Assembly: GCA_015657535.1 (NCBI GenBank)
Contig: JADHZB010001695.1
Coordinates: 1,409-65,408 of the forward strand
Direction: 5' to 3'
From: Nephromyces sp. MM_2019
Lineage: Eukaryota; Apicomplexa; Aconoidasida; Nephromycida
DNA length: 64,000 nucleotides
The position numbers were made by a program, and so were the translations under genes. The notes under the pieces were generated by a model. That model was not told the origin of the DNA and searched no databases. It worked only from the letters and a program-made list of their open reading frames with translations. Positions 51,698-64,000 of this stretch are shown piece by piece. Numbering within the stretch: the stretch's first letter is position 1; each line of letters opens with the position of its first letter.

Positions 51698-54600
51698 ATG
51701 GAGACCGATTCTCAAACTTATAGTTTGGATAATCGAATTATATCTATTTTCGATCAGTATAAAAGAAATTTAAAAGAGAACGTTCTAGAAAGACAAAATG
51801 AACTAAACAGATCAAATATATATCAAAAAGTGCCAGAATTCGTAAGAAATAATCTATTAAGCAATAAAGTAGAATTCCAGCTGAAATTTACTCCTATAGC
51901 AACAGATAATTGTAGTAATTATTAGCTTAGCATATATGATTAAAACACTCCTGAGTGTTTGACTTACACTCAAATCCGAAAGCTGTTAAGTAATACTAGT
52001 GTGTTTTAGAATTTTCCATTGACAATAGTTGCATAACATTTTCAATTTATAATTTGCACTAATATCTTATAAATTATGAATAGGATTATGAGAGTAATTA
52101 TCAGCTCCCCGAGATTATTTCAAATGGGTGGAATAACTATGACTTGCTGCAACATAACTTCGCTAATCGCCAATATGAAGATATAGTTAAAGATGAACTT
52201 AAGAACTTAATGAATCAGTCACCTTCAATAAGGCAAAAAGGTTCCTAATCCAAATTAATACTTCAAATAGATTAGCTTTTTAATAATTGGTTTTAAATAC
52301 GATATCATCTAATAGGACAAACAAATCTATGCATACTATGCCTTTGAAACTTGTGTTTTGAGATTTATATTTAGATTATGAGAAAGTAAAATTGGTGAAC
52401 TGTTTTATTGATAGATGTTTCAAACTTGAAATAAATAAACATTTATGATTCAAACGAATTGTGTGTCAATTTTCGAATTTTAGCAACCCTTGGGATACAA
52501 AGTTACACTTCAGTGATCGAATCAAATAAAGAGCAACCATGGTACTGTGTAATTTCCGATAGGTCTATTAAAAATATGGACATATACATAATAATTGGTA
52601 TGTTATAAATCAAAAAGTTTAACATAAATCCCTATAGCTAGAAATTAAACCTTTCATAAAAAGCTAAAATACTTTATAACTTGTTTGCTAGCTTAAATGC
52701 TAGACATCATTTTAAAATCTGCATTGAAGCACTCTGAATTACGTTTGCTAAAAGCTTTAAATAAATAATTTCATAAAATCAAATTTTCACATCTTTTGAA
52801 ATTATTCCAAAATATTTTAATCTAAAAGCCGATTCTGAGATTGCCAAATGTGAACTGGAAGGTAATATAATCAAGACTATTATTCCGCCACTAACTCCAG
52901 GGTTATATTATCTCAAAATTCGATGTGGAAATTATGATTGTAATCTCAAATTTTCAATTACTGGACATTCGAACACAGCAGAGGAGATTAGCGCTCTACC
53001 TATCACTTCACTGGAAACAAAAAATCAAAGAAACAATCCAAAACTGTGTTATAGTAAGAAGAAGTTTTGACTAAATCCTAAGATTAATGATTTATCAGAT
53101 ACTTTTCTAGCTAAATTAGATTAAATTTCTTAACCGAACCTTTTCTCTATTAATGCTTTATAAGGTTTTTTAGGTTTGACTTAGCTATATAACTATCAAA
53201 TATGTAAAAGTTCTGAGCTATAACTTTATTTATCTTTTAGATAAAGCTTACCAAGATATGAAAAATGGTAAGGCATTATTACCAGGTGGACAATTTACGA
53301 AATCAGAAATAAAAAAGCTTCAAGATAGCACTTCAACAATAACTACAAAAGCTAACTTATTGCTACCCAACAAAAGTCGATCTGGCCCTAAATTCGTGTC
53401 ACATGGCAAATGTGTGTATCAACAAAAGTCAGATAAGCCTTGGAACTTGCGAATTGAAGAATTCTCCAAACTTATAAAAGGGAAAACGATGTCGGATGAT
53501 GGTAATAGGACTGTATTTCTTGCCTAAGAGGCAATTAGTTTCACACATGATTATGTGACTATGTATTTGTTTTCTTATTATTGATTAGATATATGGAATT
53601 TTGAGTTAACTTTAAATTAGATATATAAGTCTAGGCTCTAAATATAGCTATAATTTTATTGGCTTAACTCATACTGTGTAAACACCATGAAAATTCATTA
53701 TTCCCACTCAAATTATGATAAAATTTATTAATAAAAATTGTAAATATAACTATTTACTGATTTTTAACATTTCTGTCAGTATGGTATAACAAAGATACTG
53801 TCGGGGAACGAATAACGACGAGCTTTAGATTTGCACTACGAGAATCATGCGGAAGCTCTAATTTACCAGCCATTGATCATTTCCATGCTAATGTAAGTAA
53901 TGTGGTATAAATTTCTCAAGAAAATCGTGTAAAATGATATTAATAGAACTTTTTTCTTAATACTTTAAAAATTAGTTTAAGATTATGTTTATAAATTGGA
54001 CCCTTACAATGTCACTAAAATATTAACAGATATTTAAACTTGACCCACTACAAATGAAAGCAGCAAACATTTTTATGAAGACAGGACCACGTGAAAAGCA
54101 GTATTCAATTTTCTCATTCTCTCTTACACCAGAAAGCATTAAAGGAGAAACTTTTAAAGGTATAGATAACGATATCATACTAATAAATTACAACTGAGAG
54201 CTTTACACTAATTTTGTAAAATTGTTAAAAAAGCCTAATGACTCAAAAAGATAAATTTAGGTTCTTTCCATTTTTATTGTTCAATTAAACTTCTTATTAC
54301 TGCCCTCATTTTCTTAGCCAATTGCTAAAACTTGTAATTAGCCAAAAGCAAGCTCGAATTTGAAAATAGAAATTGAACTTTTTGTTAAGTTCTTTCTATT
54401 GACTTCAGTCTTTGGTTTTTGTACCTTAAATTCCAAAATTTTTTAGCATAAATTAAACTTTTAATGAATTGAAACATACTTAACAGATTTGGACTTGAAC
54501 CAAAAATTAATCGCATCATTGGATCGATTTGAAGCAACTGATAGACTTTGTTCAGACCCGAGGTTTTGGAGGTATGTTGATGGGGTAATGCCTAGCAAAA

Positions 54601-55409
54601 CTGAAAGGGCTTTGAATTTTCAGTTCAAGCAAGGCTCGAGATTCTTAAGGTGATAAAAAGTAACTAATTATATAATTAGACTAGTATACATACTCAAGAA
54701 TATGGCCTGAACTTAATTTTGTGATGAATTTTGAAAACTTAGCAAGATTACTTAATGCTCTCATATTGGATAGTATTATGTAGCTTTCATGGGTTACAAA
54801 TAATTATTGAAAATAAAAAATATAAATTCTCAAAAATATTAATACAAAATTCTAATCAGTTGCCCAATTCCACCAGCGTTAAGTAAGAGTAAGAGCTTAG
54901 ATCCACTTGAACTAGACACAATTGAGATCGCCCCATATGTGTACCTTTACTACGAAGAAGTAGACCCTAAGGTATATAAATATTTTCATTGATTTGCTTT
55001 TACTTGAACCAGATAGCTCATAAAATTTATTCGTTCTTAGATCCTAAGTACATAAAATCTCCAAAATAAAACAAAATTATAGTTATCATGCAAAAGAAAC
55101 CTTTATATATAATACATAAGTATTTAATCTAATCAAATAATTAATTATTTTTCTATACAGAGTCATGATAAAACTTGCTTTTTGGAAGGCTTAGATTCAT
55201 CAGATAATGATATTACTTCACCAGATCCACATTTTACCCTTGTATTATCGATTGCAGATCGCTTATATATCTCTATTTTACCTATAGGAAAAGAACTGCT
55301 AGAATATATAACACATGATTGGTTATCGTCTGTCCCTCTAAGAAAGATAATCAATAAGGAAGAGGAAATAAGTAAAATTGTTGGAGGACCTGTTATGGAA
55401 ACTTTCTAG
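51698..55409 (+). CDS. Unrecognised 555-aa protein, ten exons
   Basis: Exons: 51698-51841, 52084-52240, 52484-52597, 52829-53053, 53241-53501, 53780-53892, 54030-54159, 54487-54649, 54860-54971, 55161-55409, TAG stop. All nine junctions keep phase. The first donor (GTAAGA at 51842) was chosen over in-frame read-through because exon 2 is preceded directly by TAG in frame. The sequence is mixed and looks globular: a beta-rich stretch with PWYCVISDRSIKNMDIYIII and GLYYLKIRCGNYDCNLKFSI (about 115-180), a Lys/Ser-rich middle, VWYNKDTVGERITTSFRFAL (about 301-320), ARFW-like DPRFWRYVDG, and VYLYYEEVD near the end. No signal peptide or membrane helix is seen. The beta region could be a C2- or Ig-like fold, but I have no motif for that. 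Function is unknown. Confidence 0.65.
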
Positions 55410-55904
55410 CAATATTATTCCTCCCATATCAATTTTTAGGCATTTTTGCAACAAATTTATAACTCGGACTTAATGTCACACTTTTATGAACCTTCAACAT
55501 AAACTCCCAAAATATAATCATTTTAATTTATCGTAACACTTTATGAAATAATCTAAATTCTAGTTTGAATTCTAATTCAATAAGGAAAATAAATATACTC
55601 TCATTTATTAGTTTGTGGTATCTTAATTGAATATTTTCTGACAGAGTCTATAATTGTTATTAATCATTTGGTATTATATATACCAAATTATAGGGTGTTT
55701 TAGTAGCCTTTCCTGATGTAACCTGAAGTTTATAGTAGAAATAAAATTATGATACTCTATTATGTTTTATTTAATAAAAACCAACACAATAAATTCTCCA
55801 AAAAGTCAACAAATTTCTGATATAAAAATAATCCAGTTTATTTAATTTACTCCACAATTGCCAAGTTTTGCGAGTTTTAAATCCTATTTTTATAATAAGA
55901 CAAA
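55410..55904. other. Short intergenic region
   Basis: About 500 bases of AT-rich spacer between two + strand genes, with AATAAA-like words near 55588 and 55740. No gene is visible. Confidence 0.5.
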
Positions 55905-58527
55905 ATGGAGCATTCTGAGATTAACCCTAACAACATTCAACCTGAACCTATCTACTGTTTAGATCCTTATAAAATACCAAACCCAACGTTATTTGTTAAG
56001 AAAAAAGTAGTGCTTTTACGCAGATATATCCTAAAAACTCAAGATATTTTGAATCAAATAGCACAAGGAGTTTCGATCCCAGAACTAACTCGAAAAGCAG
56101 TTGTAATAAGTTATCCCTTAACAGGATTTGAAGTAAATTGGATTTTTGATGATGCTTGTCTGTTGAGGTTAAATTTTTAACTCAAATATTTATCTTTGAA
56201 GTGCGTCAATAAGTAAATATGGTCTCAATATATGAATAATTTCCTAAATTATCAAATTTTGTGACGCGATTTCTTAAGGAATTAATTCCAAGCCAACGAT
56301 CTTTCGAATATGTATACTAATTCCTTATTTGATTTGGTATCTTTTAGATGACACCAAATTGTTATTTATAATTGTAGATTATTTATGAATATAAACCATT
56401 TAAATGCTATCTATATTATTTATAGGCATCTAAGAGCACGGAGCTTCGATATAAAAAAAGCGGCTAATCTGATTATGGAAACAATTGAATTCAGACGAAA
56501 GAATAAGCCTGAAAGAATAAAACCTAAAGATGTCAAAGAACTGGGAAGTAAGGGGCAGATATTCAGGAGGGGTTATGATAAAGATGGATTTCCAATAATT
56601 ATGATAAGGTATCGCTTTGAATAAACCTATTTGCTTAAATAAGAGTAGTCAGTTAGCTTGAAATTTTGAAAATTAGGCCTGCATTTTTATCCTGATTAAT
56701 AAAACACCACATGTGTGTACTAACTATTATGCTTAATCAGCTATGAAAAACTAAGTTTACTTTGTTGTTGAATCAAGTAATGTGAAAATTAAAGTTTAAA
56801 ACTTTACAGACTAAATAATTTACTTTATGATGTTTGGTGAGTTGAAGGATAAGAAAATTTTAGATCTAGAGGTTTTAATGTAACAAAATATATTTTTCCT
56901 CATATTAAGTACTGTAGTCAAAAGCTTTTGGGTACTTAATTGTCTTAGTATATTTTAAATGAATCTCTGCCAATAAAATTGCTCTTAGAATTCAAGCGCT
57001 TTTCAATCTGTTTAATTCAATTCATTGGTTATTTAAATTGGTTTATAGGCCTAGATATAATGATAAAGATGATGATCCAATTACAGGCTTGAAATTAATT
57101 CTATACACACTAGAACGTGCTGCACAGTCAATGGATAGGAAAAGTGGTGTAAATCGTTATTCATTTGTTGTGGACTATAATGGGTATACTATAAGCAATC
57201 AGCCACCGACAGACCTCGCCCTCAACTTTCTTGATATATTTCAGAATTTTTATGCTGAAACACTTGAAATGGCATTTATCATCGACGTGCCCTGGTACTT
57301 TCAAGTGAGTATATATAATATTTTTTATCAACTCTGATGTGTAACTATTCTCCATGTTTGTGCTAGTGAAACTAAATAATTATATGGGAAGCCAATATCT
57401 GTTTGGTTTAACACCTAATGTATATTGATGATAGATTTAGTAACAAAGAAAAAACCTGCAAGAATTTTTACTTTTATAGCATATTATATTTGATAAAAAA
57501 CAAGTACTTAATAATGAAAAAAATTCTTGTTAAATTAAATAACTTTAGACTTTTTGGAGTTGTATTGTGCAATTTATTCCATCCAAGACTGCAAAGAAAA
57601 TATTTTTTATAAATTCAGAAAACCCAGAAGATGTTAACAAGATTTTAGACAAGGTAAATTCTAATAACATTTATCAGCTTCATATAATGGTTCAAGTATT
57701 ATTTTTATATCATTTCTTAGATACCTTCTAAATATATAGATAAAAGTTTTAAATTTGGAAATTGCAAACAAGAATTTGATGCTGATAAATATTGGAAAGA
57801 GGAATACAGACAATTTGAGAGTTACATGAAATTCTTACAACAGGAATTTGTTACCAAAGCCAAAGAGAGGAGAGAATCAACTAAAATTTCCGAAACAAGT
57901 TAGTTCAGATGGTTTTTTTTTGGAATCATACATAAAGTGTCAACAAATTCCATTTATATACATAAGGCCAAGTTTCGACTTAATAGGTCATATTGAATTT
58001 AACTATTGATTTAGCTAAAACTCGAAACTAAATGGTGTCTGTCATATCTTGAAATATATAACCACTTCATTGAATTAGACTATATTTAGTTTAAAATAAG
58101 TTGATTTATTAGATTATTCCTTAGAATGTAATAAGCTAAAACCTAGCAAACACTAATTCATATTAGGCGAAAAAACTTAACATTTTCGTTGAGTTACTAG
58201 GGTAGCTTGGTAGTAATGTTTCAGTTTGACTGAAAAATTTTCTTTTAAATTAGCTTTAATGTTCAGAAAATGTATTATATTAGTAATTTCTAAATGACAC
58301 CCAAAACATTGTTATTTCAACATGAAAACATAGATAAAATCCAAGAAATAGAAGAACAACAAGATATAGAAGCCAACAGTGCTGACGAGGATACAGACGT
58401 CAAAGCAGATTCAGATTGTGAAAGCACAGCTATAGAAGCTGAGGCTGAACAAAAAAGAAGAGATTTAAGAACTATGTTAGCAGAAAAGTATCATGATTCT
58501 AAATTGTTGGTTAATACTATGCTGTAA
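55905..58527 (+). CDS. Sec14-like CRAL-TRIO lipid-transfer protein
   Basis: Exons: 55905-56167, 56426-56608, 57049-57304, 57549-57653, 57721-57898, 58334-58527; 392 aa. Family proteins bind and exchange phosphatidylinositol or other lipids at membranes. The N-terminal helical part reads LRHLRARSFDIKKAANLI (about 86-103), as in CRAL-TRIO-N. The lipid-binding lobe follows with YSFVVDYNGYTIS, FLDIFQNFYAETLEMAFIID, VPWYFQTFWSCIVQFIPSKT and KKIFFINSE. The first 80 residues are not typical. The 3' end has two readings: a TAG at 57901-57903 directly after KISETS, giving 329 aa, or splicing of the weak donor at 57899 to 58334, adding an acidic tail (IEANSADEDTDVKADSD) that ends at TAA 58525-58527. 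I favour the longer form only slightly. Confidence 0.87.
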
Positions 58528-59110
58528 TCAACATACAGTTTAGGATATTAAATTATTTTTTAAAGTAAAATATATCAAATTCATTTTAGAACTCATTTGA
58601 AATTATAAATCCTCATTTCAATTTTCATTCTTATTCTCGACCTGCACAATTTTATAAAAAAATACCTTAAAATAAAATTGTTGACTTTTTTCCATGTATG
58701 TTTCAATAGTCTATTATTAATGACAGTTAGATACGAATTTTATCGATAATTTCTCACTATGTTCAAAATGAAATTTATATAACAGTAAATTGAGATAACC
58801 ATTTTTCTTTTAATAAGTCATTGATTAAACAAGAACAAAGTTAATATTATAATTATAAGATCAGCAATATATCTAAATTTGATATCAAGCTACTAAGCAA
58901 ATTTTTATAGATTATTATTTGAAAGTTATTAAATTTACTGAGAAAAATTTTACAATTTTTTTAGTTGTTAAATGAGTAGACATTAATAAACATTTTTTTA
59001 AGAATAAAAAACTTAAGAGTTAAAAATACATTAAAAATAGTTTGGGAAACATTACAATTTTAAGCGAGCCTGTAATCATCAATGCTATTTCAGCAAAACT
59101 CGTTAAATAC
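58528..59110. other. Convergent intergenic region
   Basis: AT-rich 3' flank shared by the Sec14-like and DUF789 genes. No exon or repeat is visible. Confidence 0.55.
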
Positions 59111-62100
59111 CTATATTTGAACATTTGAAAAGTGCTCAAAATCACTGTGTTCTATCTGATTTGATCTGAGCCATTGCTTTAAACTAGCTTTCTCCTTTTC
59201 ATAATGTAGTCTAGTCTGATTGACATTTGTGTCTGCTTCTGAAAGTGTGTAAATATATATTTAGAATAATCACCATGGAATATTTTATTATAGTGCAAGA
59301 GTATGTTTATAAAGGGTTTAATAAAATATAACGATACACTGTGGATATGAAATTTTGCGGTGAAAATGTGCAATAGCTTGTGTATTGATCTATATAAAAG
59401 ACGTGTGATTCTTGTGTGATTATGTCTATTTGTGTTATTACCATAGGCCCATAATTCAAGATCAATTTTGTCTGGTATAACTCCGAATCTAGATAAAAAA
59501 GCGACTCCATTCTTTTCAATACATGTTGCTTTGAGCCAGTAGAAAACCAGAAATGCCGGAGATTGGCTGCCGTTAAACTCCCTATGCATGGTTTTCCAAT
59601 ATATGGCGATCCTGGTATTAACAAAGTTTATAGAGTTTTAAAAATTATTAGTAACGACATGTTAATAAAACTTATCAAATCTCTATTGAAAGTGCTGATT
59701 GTTATAAGATGCATATTACAAATAAGATATAATAATACGTATATTGGAATATTTCACATACCATGATCTATCAGAAAGACAATTGGTTTCTTCGGATAGC
59801 CAAAGTGGGTCACCACATTCATTGGACTTTCCCTGTGCCAACAAATCCTTAATAATTTGATCAAATGGTTTTCTCCTGTGTGGTTTATCTATTTCAATAT
59901 ATTTAAAACAAGGTTTATCAGGTTCTTCACGTGAGTAAAGAACAATTGCTGATACAAAAGGGACACACACTAAGGCGCCCATTTGGCCATCAAAATTAAT
60001 GAATGGGATTTCAATACCATAGGTTGAAGATTCTTCGAAAGACTCCCACAGCTGTTTTAGTGGAAAATGCCACAAATGGGAGCGATATGAGGACGGTATA
60101 ATTGTTGCTGGTGTAGTACCAATAAAGAAAGAATGGAGATTAAAGTTGGGAGGGGTTTTATTTCGATTAAAATTATTCTGGAAATTGTTATAAACCTCAA
60201 CAGAATTTATTTTCTTGGGGAATGGATGATATGACTTAGGTGAATTTATTTCCTTCATGTGGTTATGATTGATGTTATTATAGTCCGCATTGTGTAAAAT
60301 AGAACTCTTGTAGCTTTCCTTTGGTGTTAAATGTAAGCTATCGTTTGGTGGTGGGGGTGGAGGTTGATAATAAAATGCGAGTTTCGATGTGTTGCCCATC
60401 ATTTCTGTGTGAGTAGGCTTAATGTAGGGTGTGGTTACTGTAGTGGTATTATAGGTGGTAGCGTTGTATGGGTTATGTGTATATACTGAGTGTAGGTAAG
60501 CTGTCGAGGTTGTATTATTAGTAGTTGAGGTAGGATATATAAATTCTGCTGTTGTTGGATGAGATATAGAGTTGATGTGCGAGGGACTAGATGTTGCATA
60601 CTGATTGACTGAGGCGTTGTGTGGTTTATTAATTGCTGAATTTGAGCTATTTATGGTTGTGTAAGGAGGAGCAGCGGGATATATGTATGCGGAGTTAGGA
60701 TTGAAATGAGATTGGTAGATAGTATTATATGGAGGTTGCGAAAAGGAGTTTATATCAGGAGAAGAAATTGAGTCACTAATTGAGTTTTGAACAGGTGTTA
60801 ATTTGAAGAGAGATGTATAGTTATTTTCATTATGTTCATCTAAAGGAGCCTTGTAAGAATGTTCAGGACTCAAGGTATGTGCGGGAGATGTCAGTGTAGA
60901 AAAAGAAGTCATATCAGATGTATTTGCAAATTGGGATGGAGTGTCCGATGATGCATTTTGATTCAATTCGATCGAATTTGTGTTAATGGATGTTAAATTT
61001 CCGTCATTTTCTTTATCTGGACTCACCTCTGTACAAGTTGAATCAATGGTAGTGTCTGGTTCATTTTTGTCAACATCTTCAACTTCCCTATTGTGTGTTG
61101 TCATAGTGGGGATAAAACCTTTTAGAGTTTCATCTAATGGCAGCTGATTTTTTATTTTTCGATCAAAAATCACATTTCCATCCAATTTGGCAGGTGGCAT
61201 AATTGTAGTTATATTTTCTTCAAGCTCTTCTTTATCAAGACTTTCCTGAATTTTTAAGTGTGTAGATTAGTATAGTGAAAGCGAATCAACGTATGGTATA
61301 TGTAATTTAAATGTGGGTAATTCATATGTTTGAGAAAGGTTATTTTGAGGTAATTGAGTAATGAGTTGAATTTGTCTGTACTTTATCAAAATTGTACTGT
61401 GTCGCTCGGCTAAAAAACTGTAATAGAAGATTTATAGTGCAATTACCTCATTGGATATAGGCTGGTCAGGTTTATCAAGTTTTAAATTAACCGCTGTTCT
61501 GCTCAATTTTTGTGTTATTTTATCTAGCAGTAATTTATCAAGAACCCGCGGATTAAAAGGTACAGGGGTAGTAGATGATCTTTTCTCTGTAATAATACAG
61601 GCACAAAATTATTTTAAAGATGAAAGACCATCAGAATGTTCACAAATAAACTTGTTGACATTGAATAGATCTTTAGGAGTAGTTATTATAACTAGGTTCA
61701 TTCTAAAACACGTTACAGATCTATCCAATTAGAAGCACAGTTAATTGTTAGTATAATAAAGGATTAAAATATATATAAATAATTATATATATATTCTTCA
61801 TAATGGATATGGGATCGTTATTTTTATGCAACAGTACTTAACTACAGATAAATACATACGTAATAAGTATACATTCATCTTATAACCTGTTGTACGATTG
61901 AAACGTATTGAGCGAGTTTCATTCATTTTGCCACTAGGGGGAATTTCCTCTTCATTAAGGTTTTTAACAAGTGTTGGTTTTTCCACTTCAAAGATAGTGT
62001 TAGCTGAGTTAGAAGTGTTTTCCTTGGATTCTGTGTCACTTTCTACGTTAGGATTTTCACTGTTTTCTTTTTCAAAATGCTTCATTATGGGACCTGACTT

Positions 62101-63706
62101 TTTATTTACATCGTGTAATGTTAATAATGTGTTAGGTTTATTTATATAGGGTGTGCAAGTAGTGCTTGGATTCATCATATATTCCCCGGTATGTGTGTAA
62201 AGTTTCAGTTGCTCAGGTGGAAGAAAAATCCAACTTGTAGATTGTAATTCGGGATTTTTTAATAGTGTATAAGGTAGAGGCTCTGGGTGGTTAAGGGGGT
62301 GGGCATAACCACCCACTGGTAGATAAGTAATATAAGGAAACTGGGGTTGTGTAAGTGGATTAGCTGAATTTTGAACTTGCTTGATATTTTTTGAGCTTAA
62401 ATTATTGATTTGTTGATTATTATTAGATGTCTTATTTAAGTGCTGCATATTTTGATTTTCAGACGTGCTTAAAGAGATGAGAGGTGAGTTTGGATAGTTC
62501 AATTCATTCTTATAATTTGCAGGGTAATTTATATAGTTTGGGCTATTTATATCGTAGGGAATAGGCTGTATATGTGCTTGTGGATGTTGATTTGTATAGT
62601 GTGAATGATGATTCATATTGTAGTTATGAGAAGAGGGTGTATATTGGTAATATGTAGATGTGTTTTGACATGTGTTAGGGTTCTGTGTGCCAGCTTGTGT
62701 AGCGTTCATGTTGGATCCATTTTTAAACATATTGTTATTTACAAAGCCATCATTATGATGCATGTAATCAATTTGAAAACCCCTAGTTTCATTATGGCTA
62801 TTTGAGTAGGGATGGTTACGATTATTTTGTTGGGCTGAGTTGGATGTGTAATTCTTGTTCAATGAATTATGGAGATGTGAGATGAACTGTTTTTGTGAAT
62901 TGTTGTTACTAGCCTTCGAATAATGCTGCATTTTCTTGATTGAGGGGGATTGATTGTTTTTATTCTGGCTCCATGAATGTGGAATATTTGTATAATAACT
63001 CTCCCCCCCTGTGCTGCGACTCTTTTCATTTACATTTTGCATGTGTGGGGCCAATTGTGTGTGTTGGCTAAATGCAGAATTATTGACATGATTTATATTT
63101 GAAGCAAATGGACCTTGAAAATATGCATTATGATCATCTTGTACAATCATATTAACTGGCAAGCATATCGGAACTAGATTGTACAGGTGTTGGCTATTCT
63201 TTGGAATTTGCTACAGGGTAAAAAATGAATTTGAATTACAAATGTTGTGATAAAAAACAGGATTAGTGTTATAATTTATTTTTATTTCATGATTTATTAT
63301 GGTAAATATGTATGATATGTAATTATTATAGGTTATGTGTGTCATTTCTAATCATTGTCAGCTCAGTATCGTCTATTGTCATATGAAATTGAAGGTTTAA
63401 TTGTGTGCAGGTACCCGAATACAGTATTCTTTTCTATATAGACTATATGCTAGTTATTTACTAAGTTAGATGTAACATAGGTCTAGCATTCTAGTTTGTA
63501 TAAAAAATATAAATAAGCCTATAAAAGGGTTTGAAATTCAATACACACCAAACAAGGTTGTGGTTGCTCATTTACATTGCTATGTGAAGAAAGAGCTTCT
63601 ATGGGCCCAATATTATATGCTTGTAAATTGTCTACCTTGTCCAAACATTGTTCAGAACATCTTTTAAAATTTTTAGCAAGTTGTTTATCCTTTGTCTGTG
63701 AGTTAC
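59111..63706 (-). CDS. DUF789-family protein with long Asn/Ser/Tyr-rich N-terminal region (5' partial)
   Basis: Exons: 63549-63706 (5' incomplete), 61887-63210, 61447-61586, 59762-61245, 59442-59611, 59111-59238; more than 1,130 aa. The C-terminal ~230 residues match DUF789, a domain known mainly from plants: PLKQLWESFEESSTYGIEIP, ALVCVPFVSAIVLYS, CFKYIEIDKPHRRKPFDQII, a SW-x-AIYW block made across a splice junction, FLVFYWLK, and the ending LKQWLRSNQIEHSDFEHFS, which matches the plant WL..L...HPDF ending. Everything before it is low complexity, rich in Asn, Ser, Thr, Tyr, Pro and His, with a YYQPPPPPPND stretch. Exon 63549-63706 has spaced cysteines (RCSEQC, QPCL). The function of DUF789 is not known. 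The first exon lies upstream of 63706, in or beyond the window. Confidence 0.78.
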
Positions 63707-64000
63707 CTATTAATAGATTCACATATATTTTATTTTAAGATTTGGGATGTTCACATATATTAAGTCAGATTTTAGTGGTGGGTAATCAGTTATTTATTCA
63801 ATCAAGAGGTAGTTTAATTAAAAGGTAGACGGGAGGTTCACACTGTACATATCTCCCTAGAGTGTGTGAATGTGTTTTATTGGATTTTCGAAGATAATTA
63901 TTTTATATGCCAAATTGGTAATGCTCAGATAGTGTAATATGAGCATGTAAACGAGCTTAAATTGTTTATAGTGAATATAAGTAATAGTGATTTTGTAGTT
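63707..64000. other. Intron or upstream sequence of the DUF789 gene
   Basis: The acceptor at 63707-63708 shows that the DUF789 gene continues to the right. No start exon with matching phase could be identified in these last 294 bases. Confidence 0.5.

Noticed and set aside
61798..63162. A separate gene starting at 63162 and another ending at 59716
   Set aside because: 63162 is a TTG inside an exon that extends to 63210; exons at 61447-61586 and 59762-61245 join both parts into the DUF789 gene in phase.

Overview
The window is nuclear DNA from an AT-rich, intron-rich microbial eukaryote. Fourteen protein-coding genes can be supported; twelve have a complete exon chain and most conserved ones have many short exons. 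Exons were joined by hand from GT..AG borders with matching codon phase, and the resulting proteins align to known families across the junctions. The shortest introns are about 49-60 nt. TAA, TAG and TGA are all used as stops, so the code looks standard. No rRNA, tRNA, transposon or CRISPR array was recognised. The lineage is not certain. A plant-type zinc finger on SBDS, a DUF789 protein, RlmN-type methylase and ETF alpha together suggest a plant/alveolate/stramenopile-like protist with a working mitochondrion, not an animal or fungus. That is inference.

Layout, left to right: simple repeats (1-1461); SRSF1-like splicing factor (-, 1462-4918); unrecognised 212-aa protein (+, 5909-6977); electron transfer flavoprotein alpha (-, 7608-9632); PPIG/NKTR-like cyclophilin (+, 12757-15352); SBDS ribosome maturation factor with a zinc finger (-, 16188-18065); terminal exon of a Ser-rich unknown (+, 22780-23186); CAF-1 large subunit in 20 exons (-, 24596-32396); RlmN/Cfr-family radical-SAM methylase with a long tail (+, 36517-40743); unknown (-, 41174-43044); Asp-rich acidic protein (+, 46918-47935); small two-helix membrane protein (+, 49902-50833); unknown 555-aa protein (+, 51698-55409); Sec14/CRAL-TRIO protein (+, 55905-58527); DUF789 protein running off the right edge (-, 59111->63706).

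The genes do not form one pathway. They are mainly housekeeping: splicing, ribosome maturation, chromatin assembly, mitochondrial electron transfer, RNA methylation and lipid transfer. The first ten genes alternate strictly in strand. Divergent gaps are mostly 3-5 kb, while convergent gaps are 0.4-1.4 kb. The points most worth a second look are the RlmN-family enzyme with an apparent C-terminal membrane anchor, a PIP-box-like motif at the extreme C terminus of CAF-1 in addition to the usual one, the DUF789 domain behind roughly 900 residues of Asn/Ser/Tyr-rich sequence, the outsized intron in the SR-protein gene, and three multi-exon orphan genes. I found no convincing new multi-gene system.
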